Part shown: positions 1 through 7,202 of the stretch, piece after piece
Position numbering within the stretch: the stretch's first letter is position 1
How the letters are laid out: each line of letters opens with the position of its first letter
Virus record (IMG/VR): IMGVR_UViG_3300021437_000020
Coordinates: 1 to 62,077 of that record
From: a virus
DNA length: 62,077 bases
Reading direction: 5' to 3' (one strand)
Notes under the pieces: generated by a model
What the model saw: only the letters and a program-made list of their open reading frames with translations
Told to the model about the DNA's origin: nothing
Databases searched by the model: none
Translations under genes and position numbers: made by a program

Positions 1-33
1 TACGGCTGGAATGCCAGCGCACAATCCTGCTGA
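1..33 (+). CDS. 3' end of an upstream gene (partial)
   Basis: The first 33 bases read in frame 1 as ten codons and then TGA at 31-33. That TGA is the start of the TGATTTACT promoter motif. The same stop/promoter overlap occurs at 40218 and 40647, so the window probably opens on the last codons of a real gene. Too little sequence remains to say what it encodes. Confidence 0.4.
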   Translation, partial: YGWNASAQSC

Positions 34-62
34 TTTACTTTTATTCTTTTCCATGATATAAT
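34..62 (+). promoter_or_regulatory. Early-type promoter, family A (TTTACT-17-TATAAT)
   Basis: TTTACT at 34-39 and TATAAT at 57-62 are 17 bp apart. The block from about 29 to 86, including the leader and AAGGAAG Shine-Dalgarno, is closely related to blocks at 40216-40275 and 40646-40700. It drives the gene at 88 with a normal leader of about 20 nt. Confidence 0.75.
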
Positions 63-87
63 CATTCCATAGTAATAAGGAAGTATC

Positions 88-357
88 ATGGAAAATGTAA
101 TTGTCTGGCTTGGTGAGAATGAAACCGTTAAGGTTGGTGATTATATTCGTTCTCTGGATTTTCCTGGTAATACGGAACATTTCCTTGAAGGTATTGTAAC
201 CGCGGTTAATGAATTCATTATTGAATTTCAGATTATTCGTCAAGTCGTAGAAGGTTCCGAGTATCCGTCTTCTGCAAATTGCACCACAGCACGGACCGCA
301 GTTCCCGGTGGTCACTTCCTCGATGACAAGATGGTTCGTATTGGTGTTTTTCAATGA
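88..357 (+). CDS. Hypothetical early protein, 89 aa
   Basis: I do not recognise this protein. It is small and soluble, with beta-rich spacing and no membrane segment or metal motif. A strong Shine-Dalgarno (AAGGAAG) lies just upstream of the ATG, and the gene sits directly behind a family-A promoter, which suggests early expression. Its stop overlaps the ATGA start of the next gene, so the two are probably translationally coupled. Genes behind the same promoter/leader block at 40278 and 40705 are also small proteins of unknown role, consistent with host-takeover accessory genes, but that is inference. Confidence 0.7.
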   Translation: MENVIVWLGENETVKVGDYIRSLDFPGNTEHFLEGIVTAVNEFIIEFQIIRQVVEGSEYPSSANCTTARTAVPGGHFLDDKMVRIGVFQ

Positions 358-1298
358 AAACTAAAATTCTAATTATCGGTTCCGCCGCGTTCCGAAATCA
401 CTTTGGTTCTTCGCACCGTGAATTTGGCCGTGATCTTGATATTATTGGTGTATATGATGATGTGATCGAGTTTATTAAGACACACAAAGTCAAGACTCTT
501 TATCCATCTAACGGTGGTAAGAAGGTCATTGCGCATCTGAATCACAAGTATGGTCTCGTCCCAGGTGTTAAGTACGACATCATTGAAGCCGAAATTGCAT
601 GGTCCGACTCTACAGCAAAATCACTTCTGGATTTGCACGACAAGTATCAAAAAGTTGATACTGCTGTGCCGTTCATTGACGCACAGTTCGCTTCTATCGA
701 CGAGCTCTTGGCATTGAAGTTGAGCCATCGTTACTTGAAAAATAATCCGTATTTTGAGAAGACACGGAATGATATTTCTATTCTACGTGGTCTGACCGCT
801 GTTAAACCCGAATATGAAGATTGGCTGAAAGCCCGGGAAGCTGAAACTTACACTTATAGCCACCCAAAACTGAACGTCTCTAAACAAGAGTTCTTTAAGG
901 ATGATGTTCCTTACAAGTACGATCATGATAGTATTCACGAAGCAGTAAAGACTCTCGAGAAACCTGCATACACTTATTTCCTAGTTGGTGAAGTGAAGAC
1001 ATCTAAAGATGAATTCTTTTCTCTTCCAGGCCGAATTCGTAAGTTGGCTGTTTATGAGGAAGCATGTGTGCTGGCTCTAGAGCGCAGTATTATTCCGTTC
1101 AATACCGATCCGACGAAGGCATTTAAAAAGGCACTTGAAAAGGTTTGCACTAGCATAACATCTGGTTGGTTTCGTGAATATGCATGGGAGAATTACTATG
1201 AAGTTCTAAACATGTTCAACTCAGAATTTGTTTCAAACTTCAAGAAGGGATTGGAAAATGGTACGGTGAAGCCTTTCACCGGCAAGAATGCCTATTGA
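354..1298 (+). CDS. Nucleotidyltransferase-like phage protein, 314 aa
   Basis: The N-terminus has GSAAFRNHFG followed by GRDLDII, resembling the GS...DxD signature of polymerase-beta-type nucleotidyltransferases. A later acidic stretch (IIEAEIAW, about residues 76-83) could supply the third carboxylate. The middle (ELLALKLSHRYLKNN) is helical. The fold call is inference, and no substrate can be named. The gene overlaps its upstream neighbour by four bases (ATGA) and is followed at once by a strong terminator hairpin at 1305-1339, so it ends a two-gene transcript. The C-terminal half is unrecognised. Confidence 0.7.
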   Translation: MKTKILIIGSAAFRNHFGSSHREFGRDLDIIGVYDDVIEFIKTHKVKTLYPSNGGKKVIAHLNHKYGLVPGVKYDIIEAEIAWSDSTAKSLLDLHDKYQKVDTAVPFIDAQFASIDELLALKLSHRYLKNNPYFEKTRNDISILRGLTAVKPEYEDWLKAREAETYTYSHPKLNVSKQEFFKDDVPYKYDHDSIHEAVKTLEKPAYTYFLVGEVKTSKDEFFSLPGRIRKLAVYEEACVLALERSIIPFNTDPTKAFKKALEKVCTSITSGWFREYAWENYYEVLNMFNSEFVSNFKKGLENGTVKPFTGKNAY

Positions 1299-1581
1299 CT
1301 ATACACCGAGGAAGAAAAAAGAAACCTTCCTCGGTTTTTCCAATAAATATAGTAAGAGTATCAAAATCGGTGGTATAGTCTCGCCTATTAGAGACGGATA
1401 TAATCCGCGCGAGACGACTCGTTATCCAAGTCGGGTAACAAGCGGTGGAACTACATCCATAAAACAGTCAACGAAGTACACGGGCAGCGAGATGATTGGA
1501 GTGACGATTTTACACAAGTCGTGCCTTCAACCCGTGTTTACTTCCGAGGCAGCAAAAGACGCGGCCAGTATGCGTCGTTAG
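1288..1581 (+). CDS. Conserved phage protein with HKS...MRR C-terminus, 97 aa
   Basis: The C-terminal 30 residues (MIGVTILHKS...PVFTSEAAKDAASMRR) look like a short conserved motif I recall from T4-type phages; function unknown. The N-terminus is basic and rich in Ser, Arg and Gly. The only ATG giving full length is at 1288, inside the end of the previous gene. No in-frame start lies between it and 1492, so the coding region runs through the terminator hairpin at 1305-1339. An AATAAATA late-promoter-like element (1342-1349) lies inside the reading frame. If it is used, the start is uncertain. Confidence 0.55.
   Translation: MPIDYTPRKKKETFLGFSNKYSKSIKIGGIVSPIRDGYNPRETTRYPSRVTSGGTTSIKQSTKYTGSEMIGVTILHKSCLQPVFTSEAAKDAASMRR
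1305..1339 (+). terminator. Rho-independent terminator inside a coding start
   Basis: ACCGAGGAAG (1305-1314) pairs perfectly with CTTCCTCGGT (1326-1335) around an 11-nt A-rich loop and is followed by a T run to 1339. It lies 7 nt after the stop of the nucleotidyltransferase-like gene, but within the first codons of the next reading frame. Confidence 0.8.
1342..1349 (+). promoter_or_regulatory. Late-promoter-like AATAAATA
   Basis: One base from the T4 late -10 consensus TATAAATA and placed just after a terminator, where a late transcript into 1590-3931 could begin. The call rests on motif and position only. Confidence 0.4.
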
Positions 1582-1589
1582 GGGAATAT

Positions 1590-1997
1590 ATGACAGCTAT
1601 TATGTTAAATCCTGGGAAATATTATGTCGGTAAAGCCGAACAGATTTTTCCTGGATTCGTTTTCGATGGTAATCATGTTGTACAACATGGATCAGGACAT
1701 TTTTTCGTGATGGAATATGCAGCTGGACCTGTTGCCGTAGTGCCAGTCGAACTGGTTGAATCAAGTGTTCTATCAGTTACATTTGATAAGGAAACCCTAT
1801 TCGTTGAGATTGAAGGTAAGGGTTATCTGGGTGACATTAATCTAGGTACGATTGGTGATCAGAAACCAACTTTGGAAGAACTAAAAGCCGAGGTGCTGAG
1901 TCATCTACCACATATGACAAACACGGACAATCCAATTGATTTTCCGCATGTGAAGAAACGAAGTAGGAAGTCGGCCACAAGGCCGACGACCCCTTGA
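1590..1997 (+). CDS. Hypothetical protein upstream of the lysin, 135 aa
   Basis: I do not recognise this protein. It is soluble, beta-rich in the middle, and ends in a basic tail (KKRSRKSATRP). I chose ATG 1590 because AGGGG at 1580-1584 gives a good Shine-Dalgarno. The frame stays open upstream to a GTG at 1521, which would add 23 residues overlapping the previous gene. The last codons span the hairpin that separates the lysin Shine-Dalgarno from its TTG start, and the stop overlaps that start (TTGA), so ribosomes finishing here could control lysin translation. Confidence 0.65.
   Translation: MTAIMLNPGKYYVGKAEQIFPGFVFDGNHVVQHGSGHFFVMEYAAGPVAVVPVELVESSVLSVTFDKETLFVEIEGKGYLGDINLGTIGDQKPTLEELKAEVLSHLPHMTNTDNPIDFPHVKKRSRKSATRPTTP
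1965..1993 (+). promoter_or_regulatory. Split ribosome-binding site with intervening hairpin
   Basis: AGGAA at 1965-1969 lies 24 nt before the lysin TTG start, too far to act directly. Between them GTCGGCC (1970-1976) and GGCCGAC (1981-1987) form a perfect 7-bp stem with an ACAA loop. Folding brings the Shine-Dalgarno to an effective spacing of about 6 nt. A hairpin-split initiation region of this kind is known from T4 gene 25. Confidence 0.6.
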
Positions 1998-2428
1998 AGT
2001 GGATACTCGCAGTCTTAGTGCTGCTTATTCCACTCCAGCTGGCAGCTGTGCCAACTCCAATCAGCCCCGGATTTGATTTAAAAGACCTACGTTGTTTGGA
2101 GCTTAACATACATTATGAAGCGCGCGGCGAGAGTGATAAAGGAAAACTTGCGGTCGGTATGGTTACGCTGAACCGAGCAAAGAACAAGAATTTTCCAAAA
2201 CAAATTTGTGATGTGGTATATCAAAAATACCAATTTTCTTGGACTACACAATTCCCGAATCATAGCAAAACGAAAGTTGATCCAAAGATCACGCTGCTTG
2301 CTATGGATTTATTAACGAATAAATACAAAGACTTCACAAATGGTGCTTTGTATTTTCATAATGCCGAAGTGGAGTCGTTTGACCGAAAAGTGGTAGCACA
2401 GATCGGATCGCATACTTTTTATCGTTAG
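1994..2428 (+). CDS. SleB-type cell-wall hydrolase (endolysin), exported
   Basis: The protein has 144 aa. Residues 1-18 form a signal peptide (MKW then a Leu/Val/Ile core and LAA), so export by Sec is likely. From about residue 32 it matches the Hydrolase_2/SleB family, with the signature NIHYEARGES (catalytic Glu about residue 42), then VGMVTLNRAKN and FSWT. The family cleaves peptidoglycan glycan strands, so this is the main lysin candidate. The start is TTG, overlapping the previous stop, with a hairpin-split ribosome-binding site. This and the signal sequence suggest expression is held low or timed. Spanins are 26 kb downstream. Confidence 0.85.
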   Translation: MKWILAVLVLLIPLQLAAVPTPISPGFDLKDLRCLELNIHYEARGESDKGKLAVGMVTLNRAKNKNFPKQICDVVYQKYQFSWTTQFPNHSKTKVDPKITLLAMDLLTNKYKDFTNGALYFHNAEVESFDRKVVAQIGSHTFYR

Positions 2429-2437
2429 GGGATTGAT

Positions 2438-3019
2438 ATGGGTAAGAAAAAATCGACTGAAGAAGAACTAGAACAACAAAAATCCCCAGGTCTTAGCCTT
2501 CTGTTTGGAGAAATCACAACAGAACTTGTGGCTGATACTATTGCTTGGATTCTGTCTGAGAATCTATCTGATAACCCGCCTGATTTGCTGACGTTGCTTA
2601 TTAATTCTCCCGGGGGAGATTTGAGTGCAGCGTTTGCTTTGATCGAGATTATGCAGGGTAGTAGAATTCCTGTTCGGACTGTTGGACTGGGGGAAATCTG
2701 TAGTGCAGGACTTATTATTTTTATGAGCGGTTACAAGGATCAACGGATTCTGACACCGTCTTGTTCTATTATGAGTCACCACTTCTCTACGGGTGTACAA
2801 GGTAACTATCACGAAATTCTGAATGTTCAAAAGGAACTAGACTTCGTTAATCAGAGGATTCTAAGTCAGTATAAAAAGTGTACTGGGTTAGAGGAATCTG
2901 AAATTAAGCAAAAACTTTTGCCAGAACGTGATGTATTTCTAACCCCGACGGATGCACTTGAATTAAATATCGCTGATCATATTAGAGGTATAGGTGCGGC
3001 TCCAACAAATAAAGTTTGA
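2438..3019 (+). CDS. ClpP-like serine protease
   Basis: The protein has 193 aa, the usual ClpP length. Conserved blocks are INSPGGDL (oxyanion region), GEICSAG with the nucleophile Ser89, IMSHH with His114, and ERDVFLTPTDA with Asp165, so the catalytic triad appears complete. ClpP normally forms a two-ring barrel fed by ClpX or ClpA; no such ATPase is in the window, though a lone ClpX-type zinc finger is encoded at 41463. It could act in head maturation, degrade host proteins, or mix with host ClpP; the sequence cannot decide. The Shine-Dalgarno AGGGG lies before ATG 2438. Confidence 0.85.
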   Translation: MGKKKSTEEELEQQKSPGLSLLFGEITTELVADTIAWILSENLSDNPPDLLTLLINSPGGDLSAAFALIEIMQGSRIPVRTVGLGEICSAGLIIFMSGYKDQRILTPSCSIMSHHFSTGVQGNYHEILNVQKELDFVNQRILSQYKKCTGLEESEIKQKLLPERDVFLTPTDALELNIADHIRGIGAAPTNKV

Positions 3020-3638
3020 TTTCCGAGACCTTCTCCCGAATCTTGATAGACGAACATTCAAGTATCCGTTCGTTGCTTCAGAGGTTTGGGAGAAATTGGG
3101 CGAGAGCTTTAATGAGAAAATGTGGGATCGGGCCTTGCGAAAGTACCGAGTCCGCATCACTCGGGATGGTTCAATCGGCGACGAGGTAACAGCTGAATTC
3201 TTCGACGAGGGTGTCAAAGTAGTTCTTAATATCCCAGAGAATAAATGGAATGTCGAGTGGTTGAAATTCCAGGTTATTCAGACTGTAATGCATGAGTTGA
3301 TTCACGCAAATCAATTCTACGCACATGATGAGCAGTATAATCGACAATACTGCAAAATAAAAGACCCAGCACAAGAGTATCTTGGGTGTTTTGGGGAAAT
3401 CCAAGCATTCGCCCATTGCTGTGCTCTTGATATTATGCATGACCGCGAGGATACAATCCTTCGATATAATGAGTCCCCCGTAAAAGTCCGTAAACAGTTG
3501 ATTAGGCAAATCATCCGCTGGGTCCGTAATTACGATCAACTAAATAGTAGATATGGAGGGGAACCATGTCTGACGAAAATAAAAAGTGGGATGCTAAATC
3601 CACAATTGCTACATTCATCGCAATCTGCACAATCGTAG
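2994..3638 (+). CDS. Zinc-metallopeptidase-like protein (HELIH)
   Basis: The protein has 214 aa. HELIH at residues 100-104 is a gluzincin-type zinc site, and Glu in GCFGEIQAFAHC (about 135) is a plausible third ligand. The N-terminal 90 residues contain strands before the active-site helix, as in SprT-like and similar phage peptidases. The substrate is unknown. The start is GTG 2994 with AGAGG at 2984-2988, inside the end of the ClpP-like gene; this overlap suggests co-translation of two proteases. Its 3' end also overlaps the next gene. Confidence 0.65.
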   Translation: MRLQQIKFDFRDLLPNLDRRTFKYPFVASEVWEKLGESFNEKMWDRALRKYRVRITRDGSIGDEVTAEFFDEGVKVVLNIPENKWNVEWLKFQVIQTVMHELIHANQFYAHDEQYNRQYCKIKDPAQEYLGCFGEIQAFAHCCALDIMHDREDTILRYNESPVKVRKQLIRQIIRWVRNYDQLNSRYGGEPCLTKIKSGMLNPQLLHSSQSAQS

Positions 3639-3931
3639 GAACACTGTTCACGGTTGATGCCCGTTACGTCCATGCGGAAGACGCCAAAAAAGAAGTAGCT
3701 GCTACTTCCCAACGGATTGACGAGACAAAGAAAACAATCAAAGACACACAGATATTGGTTCAACAAACCACAACAAATTTACGTCGTTCTCTAATTGAGG
3801 ACAAACTGTTTGAATTAGACGCAAAAAATGCCCAGCGCAAGCTTGATCCAGTAGAATTTGCAATGAAAGAACGCTGGAAACGTCAGTTGGCAGAAATGGA
3901 TGCACAACAAAAGAATGACACTAATAAATAA
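3566..3931 (+). CDS. Membrane-anchored coiled-coil protein
   Basis: The protein has 121 aa. One hydrophobic segment (about residues 14-30, STIATFIAICTIVGTLF) is followed by a charged, heptad-rich helical region to the C-terminus, predicting a single-pass protein with its coiled coil probably on the periplasmic side. The architecture resembles i-spanins or holin-accessory proteins, but a better spanin pair exists at 28325/29436, so I leave the role open. The start is ATG 3566 behind GGAGGGG. The gene overlaps the peptidase gene. Confidence 0.65.
   Translation: MSDENKKWDAKSTIATFIAICTIVGTLFTVDARYVHAEDAKKEVAATSQRIDETKKTIKDTQILVQQTTTNLRRSLIEDKLFELDAKNAQRKLDPVEFAMKERWKRQLAEMDAQQKNDTNK
3923..3930 (+). 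promoter_or_regulatory. Late-promoter-like AATAAATA
   Basis: The motif ends 30 nt before ATG 3961 and overlaps the stop of the preceding gene. The position fits a late promoter for the head-protein run 3961-9375. Confidence 0.5.
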
Positions 3932-3960
3932 TGTTGTAATACTTTATTGATTGGTAACCC

Positions 3961-4494
3961 ATGAGTTTTAAACAATATATCAACGAATTTGTGCGCAAGG
4001 GTGTTTGGGAGCACCTGCTAACAAAAGATAAATCAGAGTACAGTAAGGATTTGATTAATCTAGTAGATAACACATATAAACACACAAGTCTTGGGTCGTT
4101 TGTTAAATCTGTAAACGACGTTAAGAACTCCGAGTGGTTGGTACTTGACTATACGGATAATCCACACTTAGATATCGCTATTTTTTATCGAGGGCCGCGT
4201 GCTGATGAGCACTGGAAAGGTAAGAAAATCCAAGGTGTCGGACACGATGGTACACCGGTCAGTAAAGTTAAGCTGATGGCCGAGTTAAATAAAGTTCTGC
4301 AACAAAAAGGTTTTTGGATTGAAGCATCCGAACGTATGGAAGGCGCTCTGCGTAAAAGTGGTGCTCATGTTCAAAAAGATGGTCTCAATAAAATATTCTC
4401 TGGTATAATCAAGATAAACGATGATGGCAGTTATGTTCGTGATATCAACGGTGAGCACTCCAAAGAAACTATTTTCGGACACCCTATAGTATGA
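3961..4494 (+). CDS. Putative packaged head protein with capsid-targeting N-terminus
   Basis: The protein has 177 aa. The first nine residues MSFKQYINE resemble the capsid-targeting peptide of T4 internal proteins (IPIII starts MKTYQEFIAE), which the prohead protease cuts after I/L-x-E. A cut after Glu9 is expected. The rest (VDNTYKHTSLGSF, FYRGPR, GVGHDGTPVSK, FWIEASE) looks like a conserved phage family I cannot assign a function to. The first 18 nt of the gene are identical to the next gene's start, so the targeting segment has been copied at DNA level. Confidence 0.65.
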   Translation: MSFKQYINEFVRKGVWEHLLTKDKSEYSKDLINLVDNTYKHTSLGSFVKSVNDVKNSEWLVLDYTDNPHLDIAIFYRGPRADEHWKGKKIQGVGHDGTPVSKVKLMAELNKVLQQKGFWIEASERMEGALRKSGAHVQKDGLNKIFSGIIKINDDGSYVRDINGEHSKETIFGHPIV

Positions 4495-5714
4495 GTTTTA
4501 AACAATATCTACAAGAAGCGCAGGTCAATGCGCACATGACACACATTAGTGATCTGGTGTTCATTGCTGGGGTTGAAGGTACCCGCAAAGCTGTCAACTA
4601 TTTGCGCGATTTGCGTAATATGTTCGGCCACACTCAGCGCAATGTTTACACCGTCAAGTTTGACGGAGCACCCGCCATCATCTGTGGTATTGATCCAACT
4701 GACGGGAAGTTCTTTGTCGCTAAGAAGGGTATATTCAATAAAAATCCAAAGGTCTACAAGACACAAGCTGATATTGATGCAGATTTAAGTGGTGAGTTGG
4801 CAGAGAAATTCACTATACTTTTAAGAGAATTGCCTTCACTTGGAATCAAATCGGGAATTTATCAAGGCGATTTGATGTTTACACACGATGATCTGAAAAC
4901 AGAAACGATTGATGGACAAGAAATGGTTGTGTTTCACCCAAATACAATAGCGTATGCTGTGCCAAAGGACAGTGAGCTTGGTGCTAAGATTATGCGCGCC
5001 AAAATAGGTATGGTGTTTCACACAACATACACGGGTAATAACTTTGCTAATCTAAAAGCGAACTTCGGAAAAGACATAGTTCATAAATTTGCCAAAACCG
5101 ATAATGTCTGGGCTATTGATGCCACACTGAATAATCAGACCGCAAATTTTACTTTATCAGCTGCCGATTATGCAATGACCGAATTCCTTTTGAAGGATAT
5201 TGGTCTTCAGTTCCAAAAGATTCCAAGTGCATTGCTGAATCAGTTCTCTCGCAATGAAGAGATGCGCGATGTGGTTTTGATCTATATTAACTCACTAGTG
5301 CGTCAGAATATCAAGGATATTAATCCGGTTGATATGTCTCGCGGATTTCATAAGTTCATTAATGATCGTTATGAAAAGGAAATCGCAAAGCGTAAGACTC
5401 ATGCTGCACAAAGTGCGTTAAATGATAAGCGTCTTCAAGCATTAGGAATTCTGCACGTATTCTCGGATGAGCAATGGGCTTCTGTATTTGAATTGGCCAA
5501 GAGTATTGACTTGCTTAAGGATATTCTTTTAACTAAAATGCGTAAGGTCGGTGGACTAAGTCACTTTATCCGTACAAGTGACGGATTCAGAGTTACAAAT
5601 CCAGAGGGGTTTGTGGCTATTAACACATCTGGTGAAGCTATTAAACTGGTAGATCGTTTTGAATTTTCTACAAGTAACTTCGATCCAAGAGTAATTAAAG
5701 GGTGGCAACGATGA
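4491..5714 (+). CDS. Ligase-like nucleotidyltransferase with capsid-targeting N-terminus
   Basis: The protein has 407 aa. After the targeting peptide MSFKQYLQE (cut expected after Glu9), VKFDGAPAIICG (about residues 56-67) carries a KxDG motif I like that of covalent nucleotidyltransferases (DNA/RNA ligases, capping enzymes). FFVAKKG and GIYQGDLMF resemble later motifs. The C-terminal half is helical. It would form an enzyme-AMP (or GMP) intermediate if active; the substrate is unknown. ATGA overlap with both neighbours places it in one translational unit. If packaged, it would act on host nucleic acid or protein right after injection. Confidence 0.65.
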   Translation: MSFKQYLQEAQVNAHMTHISDLVFIAGVEGTRKAVNYLRDLRNMFGHTQRNVYTVKFDGAPAIICGIDPTDGKFFVAKKGIFNKNPKVYKTQADIDADLSGELAEKFTILLRELPSLGIKSGIYQGDLMFTHDDLKTETIDGQEMVVFHPNTIAYAVPKDSELGAKIMRAKIGMVFHTTYTGNNFANLKANFGKDIVHKFAKTDNVWAIDATLNNQTANFTLSAADYAMTEFLLKDIGLQFQKIPSALLNQFSRNEEMRDVVLIYINSLVRQNIKDINPVDMSRGFHKFINDRYEKEIAKRKTHAAQSALNDKRLQALGILHVFSDEQWASVFELAKSIDLLKDILLTKMRKVGGLSHFIRTSDGFRVTNPEGFVAINTSGEAIKLVDRFEFSTSNFDPRVIKGWQR

Positions 5715-6622
5715 CTGCTAATACAGTATTATCAGACATCAATGAAATACAAACAGGCTACTTTGTAAATGGTGGCAAATGGTATTCATCTGATGCAAAA
5801 CAAGCATTTGAGGCACGGGTTAAACAAGCAAAGCCAGAAGAAGTTGCCGATGCTATTGGTAAAGCACAGGTAATGGCAGAAGAGTTTATCATCTGGGCAA
5901 AGCGGAATGGATATTCTGGAACAGTTAAAGAAGTTTGGTGGACGGCGCGACCTGGCGAGTTGGCACGTGCTTCTAAATCAGATGCCGATTCTAGAAAGAA
6001 CCCTACCGACATTCTTGTTCTGTTCACATCTGGACCAGCTAATGGTTTTCTAGGATTATCAGCGAAAGCAACTAAAACCAATGGTGAAATTGGATTTAAA
6101 AACCCAGGGCTTGGTACTATTGACAAAGCACTGAACATTGATATTCAACGAGAGTATAAGAATCAAGAAGCGCAGTTAATCAAAAAATACAAACTACCAG
6201 AGTCTTCACAAACTCGAAAAGAGCATATTCGTGCCAACTCGGGTATTAAAGTTCAAACAGAGGCTATAGGTGTACAAATTTTGGCGGCCATGCGTGATGT
6301 GTTGATGCACAAACTACTATCACTAAAGCAAGGTGAGTTGCTAAAACATCTATTAGAAAACTGGATGGATGCTGATTTACTTTATCCACCATATATTAAG
6401 GTCACTGGTCAAGGGAATAAAGCTCCATATAAGGCTGTGACCATGGACCCAACGAATAATCCAAAATTAGATGCACTACGTAAAGGCCCCATCAAACTTG
6501 AAAAGGTTGGTAATGAGTCTATTGGTGTATCAGCTGGCGGTAAGAAAATAATGAAAATGCGATTCAAATTTGAATCTGAAAAGATGGCATCCTCAGTTAA
6601 AATGTCGGGAGACCCGTGGTGA
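5711..6622 (+). CDS. Putative nuclease-like protein of the packaged-protein cluster
   Basis: The protein has 303 aa. I chose ATG 5711 (ATGA overlap with the previous stop); GTG 5702 would add three residues. PTDILVLFTS...FLGLSAKATK (about residues 95-120) has the strand-turn-strand layout of PD-(D/E)XK nucleases with Asp, Ser-x-Lys spacing, so a nuclease fold is possible but weakly supported. The N-terminus VLSDINE has an I-N-E that the prohead protease could cut, although it lacks the aromatic/basic targeting pattern of the neighbours. The last residues overlap the next gene's start. Confidence 0.55.
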   Translation: MTANTVLSDINEIQTGYFVNGGKWYSSDAKQAFEARVKQAKPEEVADAIGKAQVMAEEFIIWAKRNGYSGTVKEVWWTARPGELARASKSDADSRKNPTDILVLFTSGPANGFLGLSAKATKTNGEIGFKNPGLGTIDKALNIDIQREYKNQEAQLIKKYKLPESSQTRKEHIRANSGIKVQTEAIGVQILAAMRDVLMHKLLSLKQGELLKHLLENWMDADLLYPPYIKVTGQGNKAPYKAVTMDPTNNPKLDALRKGPIKLEKVGNESIGVSAGGKKIMKMRFKFESEKMASSVKMSGDPW

Positions 6623-7200
6623 GCCTAAAAGACTATATCAAAGAATCAAAAAGCAACGGTATTGTTGCGGCATTTGGTCGTATGAATCCACCAACCAACG
6701 GCCACGGACTTTTAGTTCAGTCTGTTCTGCGTTATGCCCGCCAGTATAAGTGCGATCACGTGATTTACTTGTCTCGCAGTCAAGATAAAAAGAAGAATCC
6801 ACTATCTATTGTCAAGAAACTATTTTGGGTCAAGAAGATGTTTCCAGGTGTTAGATTTGTGGGAGCGGATGAACACACGCGGACATTCATCGAAATGGTG
6901 ATTGAATTAAACCACACATATGACACTCTTTATCTTGTGGCAGGCTCCGACCGCATACCAGAATATAAAAAGTTACTTGATAAATATAACGGGAAAGATT
7001 TTAATTACAAGAAAATTGAAGTACTCTCGGCAGGTGAGCGCGATCCGGATTCAGATGATGCTTCCGGTATGAGTGCTACTAAAATGCGTGAATATGCCAA
7101 GAACAATGATATATCTAATTTTAGAAAAGGATTACCCGAAACAGTGCAATCTCAAGCGGCGCATATTATCGCCGATGTTCGCTCTGGTATGGGATTATAA
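6619..7200 (+). CDS. NadM/cytidylyltransferase-like enzyme with capsid-targeting N-terminus
   Basis: The protein has 193 aa. The nucleotidylyltransferase fold is clear: FGRMNPPTNGHGLLV (residues 18-32, the (H/N)xGH motif) and SGMSATKMREY (about 148-158, the ISSTxxR motif). The closest known types are nicotinamide-nucleotide or pantetheine-phosphate adenylyltransferases, so NAD synthesis from host NMN is a reasonable guess. GTG 6619 (GTGA overlap) gives MSLKDYIKE, matching the targeting peptide of the genes at 3961 and 4491; GTG 6616 would add one residue. A packaged NAD-pathway enzyme would be unusual. Confidence 0.75.
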   Translation: MSLKDYIKESKSNGIVAAFGRMNPPTNGHGLLVQSVLRYARQYKCDHVIYLSRSQDKKKNPLSIVKKLFWVKKMFPGVRFVGADEHTRTFIEMVIELNHTYDTLYLVAGSDRIPEYKKLLDKYNGKDFNYKKIEVLSAGERDPDSDDASGMSATKMREYAKNNDISNFRKGLPETVQSQAAHIIADVRSGMGL

Positions 7201-7202
7201 TT

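Noticed and set aside
3566-3931. Calling the coiled-coil membrane protein an i-spanin
   Set aside because: The pair at 28325/29436 has an adjacent lipobox protein and shared ancestry; no lipoprotein gene adjoins 3566.
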